From Candidatus Hodarchaeota archaeon (GTDB lineage: Archaea > Asgardarchaeota > Heimdallarchaeia > Hodarchaeales > Hodarchaeaceae), in NCBI GenBank assembly GCA_016840305.1, contig JAEOSP010000014.1, positions 1 to 10,299 on the forward strand: DNA of 10,299 nt, read 5' to 3'. Positions 1 through 5,279 of the stretch are shown piece after piece. Position 1 is the first letter of the stretch. Each line of letters opens with the position of its first letter. The notes under the pieces were generated by a model that saw only the letters and a program-made list of their open reading frames with translations, was not told the origin of the DNA and did no database searches. Position numbers and translations under genes: made by a program.

Positions 1-341
1 ACAAAGGTAAGTACTCCCATTACTCCCAATACAAGGAGTAATTCGACGGTCTGATTCCAGAGAACCATTGCAAGTGTTGTTAAAACAATTGTCAGAATGG
101 GCATCCATTGTAATTCTTCTGGTTTACGCTTTATTTGCATCAATAACGAATCAGAGCTAAAAAGAATACTAGTGGAAAATGCTAAAGAAAGTAACAAACC
201 AACGAAATCAATAGTGGAATAAAAACTCAATCCTATTCCAAGGCCAACGGCTCCTACCCAAATACTTGTTAACCCATGTTCACGTGGAAAGCGAAAACCG
301 CCAGAACGAAGTTTAGTTGGAAACTGATATCTTAGGGACAT
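1..341 (-). CDS. YwiC-like integral membrane protein, N-terminal part (runs off left edge)
   Basis: The gene reads leftward from an ATG at 341 and stays open to base 1, giving about 113 residues of an incomplete protein. Near the N-terminus it has the motif FRFPREHG (about residues 17-24), which matches the PREHG signature that opens YwiC-like membrane proteins. The usual following Ala-Trp is replaced by Leu-Thr. Three hydrophobic segments follow (about residues 27-41, 46-60 and 79-93), with a basic loop (QIKRKP) between the second and third, so it is a multi-pass inner-membrane protein. The biochemical role of this family is not established. It follows the luciferase-like gene closely: an in-frame GTG at 353-351 shares a base with that gene's TAG stop, so the true start may be four codons upstream. 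Co-transcription with the upstream gene is likely. The family call rests on one motif plus topology. Confidence 0.72.
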   Translation of the reverse strand, partial: MSLRYQFPTKLRSGGFRFPREHGLTSIWVGAVGLGIGLSFYSTIDFVGLLLSLAFSTSILFSSDSLLMQIKRKPEELQWMPILTIVLTTLAMVLWNQTVELLLVLGVMGVLTF

Positions 342-352
342 ATCTACAATCA

Positions 353-1297
353 CTATATGGAATTAATAATTTGAGAGTTGAATATCTCTAGATACTCTAA
401 CTCTTTTAAGTATGGAAACATGAAAATGAAGTGTGTTACACCCAAATTTTTGTATGCTTTAAGTTTTTCAATAATAGCATCTGTTGTACCTATTAAGGCT
501 CCTTCAATACGCTTTTTATAGTCTTCTAATGATAAATCCCGTTTGTTTGCTTCTTCTTGCAGCCCTTTAGCCATTTCTTCCTCATTCGAGTATACACGTA
601 CCCAAAAACCCAGTGATCGTTTCAAAGGTTGCTTACCAAATTCACTTGTATATTCATCTAATTGATGAAAGATCTTTTGACATCTTTCCAAAGAAAAAGC
701 CCATGCAAGGTTGATTCCGTCTCCATACTTAGCAGCAATCCTGAGCATTTTCTTTTTACCATACATTGTTCCTATCCAAAGAGTAGGGTATGGTTTCTGA
801 TAAGGTTTAGGAAAACAAAGGGCATTTTCAAGAGTATAATGATCTCCATTGTAAGAGGCTTTTTCTTCTGTCCACATTTTCTGTAATACTTCTAAACCTT
901 CTACTAACTGTTCCAAACGAGTTTTAACGGATGGAAAAGGAATACCATAGGCATCATACTCAATTTCTTTCCAGCCTGCTCCATAACCTACTTCAAGTCT
1001 ACCCTCTACAAGATTATCCAATGAAGCAATTTTTTTTGCCATAACACTTGGATGACGGTATGAATTACAAAACACGAGTGATCCTATTCTTAATTTGGAA
1101 AACTTCGTGCCCATGTACGTCATTACCATAAGTGCATCGAAAGCACTTTTACCTACTGAATCTTTATTCATAAACATATGATCTGAAACCCAAATGGTAT
1201 CAAAATTACTTTTTTCGACAAAAGATGCGATTTCATCAACATCTTTCTTGGTGTATCCAAATTGTGGCTCTAATTGTAGTCCAAATGACGTTTTCAA
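353..1297 (-). CDS. Luciferase-like (LLM class) flavin/F420-dependent oxidoreductase
   Basis: This 314-residue protein belongs to the bacterial luciferase-like superfamily, single-domain TIM barrels that use FMN or coenzyme F420 to oxidise or reduce small organic substrates in the cytoplasm. Visible landmarks in order are the N-terminal GLQLEPQ strand, VSDH (37-40), a central YRHP (80-83), the family hallmark GRLEVGYGAGW (99-109), RLEQLVEGLEVLQKMW (127-142), and PYPTLWIG followed by AAKYGDGIN (169-195). The length is normal for the family and the fold is complete. The start is a TTG at 1297, chosen because GGAAGG lies 8 bases upstream. It has its own A/T box and is probably transcribed with the YwiC-like gene downstream. 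The substrate cannot be read from the sequence. Cofactor choice (F420 or FMN) is also open; F420 would be favoured if the host is an archaeon. Confidence 0.93.
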   Translation of the reverse strand: MKTSFGLQLEPQFGYTKKDVDEIASFVEKSNFDTIWVSDHMFMNKDSVGKSAFDALMVMTYMGTKFSKLRIGSLVFCNSYRHPSVMAKKIASLDNLVEGRLEVGYGAGWKEIEYDAYGIPFPSVKTRLEQLVEGLEVLQKMWTEEKASYNGDHYTLENALCFPKPYQKPYPTLWIGTMYGKKKMLRIAAKYGDGINLAWAFSLERCQKIFHQLDEYTSEFGKQPLKRSLGFWVRVYSNEEEMAKGLQEEANKRDLSLEDYKKRIEGALIGTTDAIIEKLKAYKNLGVTHFIFMFPYLKELEYLEIFNSQIINSI

Positions 1298-1300
1298 GCT

Positions 1301-1344
1301 ATGATCCTTCCTAAATAATATTTGTATTAATTAAAATTTAAATA
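1301..1344 (-). promoter_or_regulatory. Promoter (TATA-like box) and Shine-Dalgarno site of the luciferase-like gene
   Basis: On the minus strand TATTTAAATTTT (complement of about 1333-1344) is centred about 42 bases before the TTG start, a good archaeal TATA-box position. AGGAAGGATC lies downstream of it, and its GGAAGG core (1306-1311) ends 8 bases before TTG. The strong ribosome-binding site is what selects the TTG over other candidates. Confidence 0.55.
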
Positions 1345-1346
1345 AC

Positions 1347-1402
1347 AAAAAAAATAGTGAGATTTTTCTCTTTATGCTTCCTTTCACTGAGGAGAAAAAT
1401 CT
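1347..1402 (-). terminator. Hairpin followed by U8 tract, probable terminator of the DUF2877-dehydrogenase unit
   Basis: Bases 1361-1370 (GATTTTTCTC) and 1392-1401 (GAGAAAAATC) are exact reverse complements. The 1360/1402 pair extends the stem to 11 bp, around a 21-base loop. Read on the minus strand, the stem is followed after a few bases by eight Ts (complement of 1347-1354). Either the hairpin or the oligo-T tract alone, as in archaea, could end transcription from the dehydrogenase gene. The stem is weak in G/C and the loop is long, so the oligo-T tract is the firmer element. Confidence 0.5.
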
Positions 1403-1426
1403 TGATTATACAATTGGAGAGGATTG

Positions 1427-1459
1427 ATCCATTGAATAGTGATTTATTCACTTATGGAT
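1427..1459. repeat. Imperfect inverted repeat downstream of the dehydrogenase gene
   Basis: The outer arms ATCCAT (1427-1432) and ATGGAT (1454-1459) enclose inner arms TGAATA (1433-1438) and TATTCA (1445-1450), with a three-base bulge (CTT) on one side. In total 12 pairs form around a six-base loop. A smaller dyad, TGAATC (1503-1508) with GATTCA (1517-1522), lies just after the dehydrogenase stop codon. These would fold in the 3' untranslated part of the minus-strand transcript, ahead of the U8 terminator. Confidence 0.4.
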
Positions 1460-1526
1460 TCATTCTCAACATCAAAAATGAAATATAAAGAGAGAGAGAA
1501 TTTGAATCGCAAAGCTGATTCATCAA

Positions 1527-2570
1527 TTATGGTTGTAGGATGATCTTTCCGAAGTGGTCTCCTGTTTCTAATAAACGATGGGCTGATTGGGCATGTTCAA
1601 GTGGTATAACTTTATCAACTATCGGTTTCATTTTTCCCTTCCATACAAGATCCAAAACCGCATTTAAATCCGAACGTGTTCCCATTGTTGAACCTAACAA
1701 GTCTAATTGCTTCCAAAAGAGGAGATTGATGTTTATTTTTGCTATTGGTCCAGTTGTGGCTCCACAAGTTACTAATCGGCCTCCTTTTCTTAGCGTACGC
1801 ATACTTTTTTCCCAGGTAGCTTGGCCAGCGGAGTCAACGACAACATCTACTCCCCGCTTATGCGTTAATCTATAAATTTCTTTATGAAAATCAGGAGTCT
1901 GTTGATAATTTATCAGAAAGTCTGCTCCAAGATCCTTTGCTTTTTTTAATTTCTCATCAGATGAAGATGTAACGAAAGTTCGAGCTCCCATTGTTTTTGC
2001 TATTTGTAGTACAGCTAGTGCAACCCCACCTGATATTCCTGTTATTAGAACATCTTCTCCAATTTTCAATTTAGCTCTACTCATCAACATTCGGTAAGCA
2101 GTCATAAACGTTAGTGGGACAGCTGCCATATGGAGTAGACTAATGGGATTTGCTTCTGGTATTGGTATAACATGAGTTGCAGGAACTGCAATATATTCCG
2201 CATAACCACCTCGGACGTGTTCCCCTCGGATTTGATAAGTTGGGCATAACGAGTGCTGACCTTGACAACAAAATTCACAAGTTCCACAATAGATCCCTGG
2301 ATCAATAACAACTCCTTGACCTATAACCAAATTTAAGTTATTAACTGAAGGATGGATCTCATTAATTGTTCCACTAATATCTGATCCTAAGATATGTGGC
2401 ATTTCCAGCTTCAAACCAAGTATTCCCTTCCTTACAAATAAGTCTAAATGGTTTAAAGCAACTCCTTTAACTTTTATTAGAACTTCTTGTTCTCTAAGTT
2501 CAGGAGTTGGAAAATCTTCATATTTTAAATTCCCTATTTCTCCATGTTCGTGTAATAGGACTGCTTTCAT
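1527..2570 (-). CDS. Medium-chain zinc-type alcohol dehydrogenase/quinone reductase-like protein
   Basis: This 347-residue MDR-superfamily oxidoreductase has the usual layout: an N-terminal GroES-like substrate domain and a C-terminal Rossmann NAD(P)H-binding domain. Cys95, Cys98, Cys101 (or Cys102) and Cys109 form the structural-zinc lobe. The nucleotide-binding turn is GISGGVA (178-184), and a basic or Ser-rich patch after the second strand (SSSDEK) may favour NADPH. The catalytic-zinc ligands of classical alcohol dehydrogenases appear to be missing: the Cys position reads ALNHLDL (Asn40) and the GHE position reads GSD (62-64). That is the pattern of the quinone-oxidoreductase/enoyl-reductase-like branch. 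The ATG start is fixed by AAAGGAG ending 8 bases upstream, which overlaps the stop codon of the DUF2877 gene and so implies translational coupling. The substrate is unknown. Confidence 0.92.
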   Translation of the reverse strand: MKAVLLHEHGEIGNLKYEDFPTPELREQEVLIKVKGVALNHLDLFVRKGILGLKLEMPHILGSDISGTINEIHPSVNNLNLVIGQGVVIDPGIYCGTCEFCCQGQHSLCPTYQIRGEHVRGGYAEYIAVPATHVIPIPEANPISLLHMAAVPLTFMTAYRMLMSRAKLKIGEDVLITGISGGVALAVLQIAKTMGARTFVTSSSDEKLKKAKDLGADFLINYQQTPDFHKEIYRLTHKRGVDVVVDSAGQATWEKSMRTLRKGGRLVTCGATTGPIAKININLLFWKQLDLLGSTMGTRSDLNAVLDLVWKGKMKPIVDKVIPLEHAQSAHRLLETGDHFGKIILQP

Positions 2571-2576
2571 GAAAAT

Positions 2577-2585
2577 GTCTCCTTT
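2577..2585 (-). promoter_or_regulatory. Shine-Dalgarno site of the dehydrogenase, overlapping the upstream stop codon
   Basis: The minus strand reads TAAAGGAGAC. The TAA (complement of 2584-2586) ends the DUF2877 gene, and AAAGGAG shares its last two bases. The GGAG core (2579-2582) leaves 8 bases to the ATG at 2570. Ribosomes ending the first gene would stop on the start site of the second. Confidence 0.75.
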
Positions 2586-3177
2586 AGTAAATATTTTCTT
2601 TGTTACCTTTCAAATTTTGGGTGAGTTTTTCATAATATTTAATCTGCCAAAGCAAACCAACTAGGAAAAAAAGACCTGATGACGCACCAATTGCCTTAAT
2701 TCTTCTTATTTCTCTTTCAAATTCACCGATTCGATTTTTAACTTTCATTAAATTAATTAACTCCTGAACCTCTTCTGGAAAATTACCACGCAAGAATTTT
2801 CGAATTAGAATACTACTTTTCTCTGTTGTAAAATTCTCATATTTCATTACTGCTAAATGTGCAAGTTTTTTCTTTATCTCTGGATTCATAATACTAATTG
2901 CTGTGATTACTCCTAAAAATATATCATCTGATTGAGGTGTACTCCCTTGTCCTACTCCCAAAAATTCAGAATAAATTGTAGTTATATGTGAAAAGTTTAA
3001 AAGTTCAGATTGATAAATCTCCTTTGAAAATTTCTTGAATGGAGTCTCAACTCGTTTTAGAAATTCCTCGTATTTATTCTTCTGTAGGTTTTTCTCCAAA
3101 ATCTCAAGATAATGAGTCATTATGCTTCCCTTAACAGTAGAGATTGAAGAGATTTCATTTATGATTTTCAAAATCAC
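2584..3177 (-). CDS. Short, divergent DUF2877 (AllH-like) family protein
   Basis: This 197-residue protein shows two blocks that resemble DUF2877/AllH-type proteins. The first is LGVGQGSTPQSDDIFLG (about 73-89), matching the family signature GxGPGLTPSGDDFLxG. The second, near the C-terminus, is IGASSGLFFLVGLL (about 163-176), matching GHSSGxDxLxGLL. AllH-type members take part in allantoin/oxamate carbamoyl-transfer metabolism, but most of the family is uncharacterised. Here several signature residues are changed (Pro to Gln, Leu to Ser, Ser-Gly to Gln-Ser, His to Ala, Asp to Phe). About 100 residues expected before the first block are absent, so activity may be altered or lost. The GTG start has GAAGGGG five bases upstream. 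A second candidate is the ATG at codon 20, preceded by AAGGGA. The gene is the first of a two-gene unit with the dehydrogenase. The family assignment is an inference from motifs. Confidence 0.62.
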   Translation of the reverse strand: MILKIINEISSISTVKGSIMTHYLEILEKNLQKNKYEEFLKRVETPFKKFSKEIYQSELLNFSHITTIYSEFLGVGQGSTPQSDDIFLGVITAISIMNPEIKKKLAHLAVMKYENFTTEKSSILIRKFLRGNFPEEVQELINLMKVKNRIGEFEREIRRIKAIGASSGLFFLVGLLWQIKYYEKLTQNLKGNKENIY

Positions 3178-3208
3178 AAAAACCCCTTCTCAAACTAACA
3201 GTATTACT

Positions 3209-3240
3209 TTTCCTTTAGGAAATGATAGGTTATTAAAATT
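3209..3240 (-). promoter_or_regulatory. Probable promoter of the DUF2877-dehydrogenase unit with an operator-like dyad
   Basis: On the minus strand AATTTTAATAAC (complement of 3229-3240) is a TATA-like box about 57 bases before the GTG. About 25 bases further downstream, where transcription would start, lies the dyad TTTCCT-2-AGGAAA (3209-3222, read on the plus strand). A second A/T box, GTAAATATAA, lies further upstream near 3258-3267. Which box is used is unclear. Confidence 0.35.
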
Positions 3241-3314
3241 GCTAAAAATTTAGGCAATTATATTTACATGATGTCATCAACTAGCTCGTTACCGTTGTTA
3301 GTCTCTATCATATT

Positions 3315-3332
3315 GGATGTAACCCTACATCC
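3315..3332. repeat. Perfect 7-bp inverted repeat with four-base loop
   Basis: GGATGTA (3315-3321) pairs exactly with TACATCC (3326-3332) around ACCC. The compact stem-loop lies near the middle of the divergent intergenic region, away from any gene end. It could be a regulator site or part of a structured transcript. Confidence 0.5.
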
Positions 3333-3395
3333 TCTATCCTGTCAGCTGTTTCCCTAGAGAAAAAAGCGTTCAGGAGTCCTTTCTTTAAGATATTC

Positions 3396-3412
3396 TAAGC
3401 ATTGTTTGCTTA
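3396..3412. repeat. Perfect 6-bp inverted repeat with five-base loop
   Basis: TAAGCA (3396-3401) pairs exactly with TGCTTA (3407-3412) around TTGTT. It lies about 65 bases beyond the GGATGTA repeat in the same intergenic region. A stem of this size can occur by chance in A/T-rich DNA. Confidence 0.35.
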
Positions 3413-3587
3413 AAACCCTTTCAGAGGGAGCTTTCCAGAACAGAATACTATCATTCTCTAAATACTATTTTTAATTCCACCGTTTTCTCTTCTCAATGCT
3501 TTTCCTCCCTCGTGATGACTGACACACTGATAAACGCTTTAATTTTATCTGGTGAATGCATATATTACCTTTTTCTATTAAACTCCA

Positions 3588-3622
3588 ATATTTAAATTAC
3601 ACCTAAAACTATCACTTAAAGG
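3588..3622 (+). promoter_or_regulatory. TATA-like promoter and ribosome-binding site of the small membrane gene
   Basis: ATATTTAAATTA (3588-3599) is centred about 38 bases before the ATG at 3631, almost the same arrangement as in front of the luciferase-like gene. AAAGG (3618-3622) sits 8 bases before the ATG and supports that start. Confidence 0.5.
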
Positions 3623-3630
3623 TTATTTCG

Positions 3631-3909
3631 ATGGCATCAAAGCAATTCTATGAACCTCTTGCAGACCTGTATTCAAAAACTCAACAAAACACCAGGTTAA
3701 AACTTATTTCTGGAATTATTATGGGTTTACTTCTCATTCTCGCCATTATACTTGCAACTATAGGATTAGAGATAATATTCAGTGAAAGCACTTATTGGCA
3801 AATTTTCATTAATGACATACGAGGATTAAGCATAGTCGCTGGAGTTGTTCTTGCCTTAGAAGTCTGGGGACTGATTCCTCACCCAATTGAAGACACTACT
3901 GAAGAGTGA
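3631..3909 (+). CDS. Small two-helix membrane protein, unknown function
   Basis: I do not recognise this 92-residue protein. It begins with a hydrophilic stretch (MASKQFYEPLADLYSKTQQN) and a basic turn. A long hydrophobic helix follows (about 25-49, ISGIIMGLLLILAIILATIG), then a loop containing SESTYWQIFIND, and a second, weaker helix (about 65-81, GLSIVAGVVLALEVWG). The acidic C-terminal tail is HPIEDTTEE. It is probably an integral membrane protein with both ends on the same side; the acidic and basic flanks fit a cytoplasmic location for both. It has its own TATA-like box and a well-placed ribosome-binding site, which argues that it is a real gene. It stands alone between divergent and convergent neighbours, so context gives no clue to its role. 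Confidence 0.7.
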   Translation: MASKQFYEPLADLYSKTQQNTRLKLISGIIMGLLLILAIILATIGLEIIFSESTYWQIFINDIRGLSIVAGVVLALEVWGLIPHPIEDTTEE

Positions 3910-3921
3910 ATTGTACATATC

Positions 3922-3927
3922 TTTTTT
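3922..3927 (+). terminator. Oligo-T tract after the small membrane gene
   Basis: Six Ts (3922-3927) lie 12 bases after the TGA stop and just before the end of the convergent transporter gene. No hairpin precedes them. This is typical of archaeal U-tract termination and too weak for a bacterial intrinsic terminator. Confidence 0.4.
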
Positions 3928-3929
3928 GA

Positions 3930-4949
3930 TTATACTGAAACTGATTCTTGTGCCTTAATGTGCTCAACTTTATTGATATAGGCCATCGCAGATACAACAG
4001 TAAAGAGAATAATAGCACCGATTAGTTGAAGTCCACTAATTGCCCAACCAAAGAAGAAGAAATTCACAAATATTGCCAAAACAGGGAATGCCAATTCTGC
4101 AACTCCACCAACAGACGCTCTTGACCAGCGTAATCCAAAGTAGTAAATTGATAATGGAAGTATACCACCTGTAAAGATAGTTACAAGCACAATTGCAAGA
4201 AAACCATTAATTGGAATTTCTGCAAAGCCAAACGTAGAGAGAGTTGTAGATAGTATCTCAAAATTTTCTGAATTATAAGCACCTACAATGAAATTAGTAA
4301 CGATTAAAATTAAAGATCCACCAATATACCGAAGAGTGGTTAAATTCCAATAGTCAACTTTATCAGTTAGTATGCGTCCCCATACGGTATTTGAACCCCA
4401 AAAAATTGCAGCTACTAGTGAAAAAAGTGCTGCAAGCAGCTCATTGCTGGATTCAGCTCCAAATGATTCTACGACCATCAGAAAAATCCCAAAGAACGCA
4501 ATTACCAGCGAAATATAGAACAGTTTGGTTGGACGTTCCTGTAAAATAACCATAGCAAAAAGTAAAGTAATCAACGGTTGACTTTTCTGCAACAATATTG
4601 CTACTGTTGGATTTCCATATCCAAAAGCAAGCATGAAGAAATATAAACCCAAACCAGAACCTTAAGATACACCAACAAAAGAAATCCAATCTCTTCTTTT
4701 AAACGACCGTAATTGCGACAGGAGGAGTTTATTGGCTTTTCTGGAAAAAAGTAAGATAGTTACTAATAGTGTTCCTATTAAATGCTCTATTAATACGATG
4801 AAAATAGACCTTGAAGACACACTTGATGTGTTAGATAAGACTAACGGATATCTAACAGGCGCATCGAAGGCTCGCATCGCGTTGGCTCCTGCAACAATAG
4901 CTGGGCCAAGGATTAATTCTTTTTGTTCTTGAGGATCCACATGATTCAC
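3930..4949 (-). pseudogene. EamA-type drug/metabolite transporter interrupted by one in-frame TAA
   Basis: Read leftward, a single frame runs from a GTG at 4949 to a TAA at 3930: 340 codons with one internal stop, TAA at 4664-4662. The first part (95 residues) holds the initial membrane region and the second helix (SIFIVLIEHLIGTLLVTILL). The part after the stop contains the rest of the first EamA half (GLYFFMLAFGYGNPTVAILL, then LQERP) and a second half opening with LVAAIFWGSNTVWGRIL. Joined, they make one ten-helix EamA transporter of normal length, an inner-membrane permease for small metabolites with unknown substrate. The stop falls inside the third helix. A TTG at 4652 with AAGG overlapping the TAA could restart translation, but a product without the first helices should not fold normally. 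It may be a recent pseudogene, a recoded stop or a base-calling error; the rest of the frame is intact, so the lesion is young. Confidence 0.82.
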
Positions 4950-5279
4950 TTCTTTTCATTTTTAGAGATAAAATTATCCCTGAATATAGACAACCACTAA
5001 TTCTCTATGTATCTACTTATATATTATCCTGATACTTATTATTAGGTAAACACTCAGAATAGCAAATAATTCACAAAAAACAATGTATAATTACTCTATA
5101 TACAATTTGTAAAAATTTTTCTTGAATATGGACTCTACAATCATTATTAAGGCGGAATTAGACCTTTTTGAGATTAATTTGCATTTATCCTGTTCTTTTT
5201 AAATTTATTTTACTGAAAGAAAGAGTGAAAAAAGAAAATATATCTCATTTTAACTTTTAGTAGGAACCTCATCTGTAAA
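4950..5279. other. Divergent intergenic region of 330 bases, promoters only
   Basis: This very A/T-rich stretch separates the minus-strand transporter from the plus-strand Kelch gene. I find no open frame above about 20 codons with a start site, no tRNA-like fold and no strong inverted repeat. The only dyads are the ten-base palindrome AAAAATTTTT near 5112-5121 and a weak TGTATA/TATACA pair near 5084-5104. For the transporter, a minus-strand AATATATAAG (near 5017-5026) is a possible TATA box about 70 bases before the GTG. Confidence 0.55.
5234..5244 (+). promoter_or_regulatory. TATA-like promoter element of the Kelch gene
   Basis: GAAAATATATC is centred about 41 bases before the ATG at 5280. 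That spacing matches the boxes before the luciferase-like gene and the 92-residue gene, leaving a short leader of about 15 bases. No well-placed Shine-Dalgarno site precedes this ATG; AGGAA lies about 14 bases away. Confidence 0.4.

Larger units (their letters stand above)
3178..3630. other. Divergent intergenic region of 453 bases with promoters and three inverted repeats
   Basis: No convincing gene lies here. It separates the minus-strand DUF2877 unit from the plus-strand small membrane gene, so it must hold a promoter for each. Besides the two larger inverted repeats listed separately, there is a short palindrome, TGATGTCATCA, at 3269-3279. The longest plausible plus-strand reading frame (3268-3357, 29 codons from ATG) has no ribosome-binding site. 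On the minus strand a 28-codon open stretch ends near 3307 but has no start. I found no tRNA-like fold. The length and the dyads leave room for a small regulatory RNA or operator cluster. Confidence 0.6.

Noticed and set aside
1487..1498. GA-rich simple repeat (AGAGAGAGAGAA)
   Set aside because: It is too short to be more than a low-complexity run.
1540..1875. Plus-strand open frame of 111 codons opposite the dehydrogenase
   Set aside because: It lies wholly antisense to a well-supported gene and its translation resembles no protein family.
3268..3357. Short plus-strand frame of 29 codons starting ATG ATG, with an open frame continuing after its TAG
   Set aside because: It has no ribosome-binding site, no recognisable family and a length expected by chance in A/T-rich DNA.
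3307..3390. Minus-strand 28-codon open stretch (contains FFSRETADRIEDVG) that might be a relic of a DUF2877 N-terminus
   Set aside because: It is flanked by stops, lacks a start, and I see no convincing match to the N-terminal part of that family.
3512..3530. GTGATGA followed by CTGA twice, resembling boxes C and D of an archaeal C/D guide RNA
   Set aside because: The spacing between the boxes (0 and 8 bases) is too short for a guide sequence, and no good C'/D pair follows.
4453..4689. Minus-strand 78-codon frame across the transporter stop, which might indicate a frameshift
   Set aside because: The parts before and after the TAA are already in the same phase and join cleanly; this other frame is not EamA-like.
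5112..5121. AAAAATTTTT palindrome upstream of the Kelch gene
   Set aside because: It is expected by chance in such A/T-rich sequence and has no supporting context.
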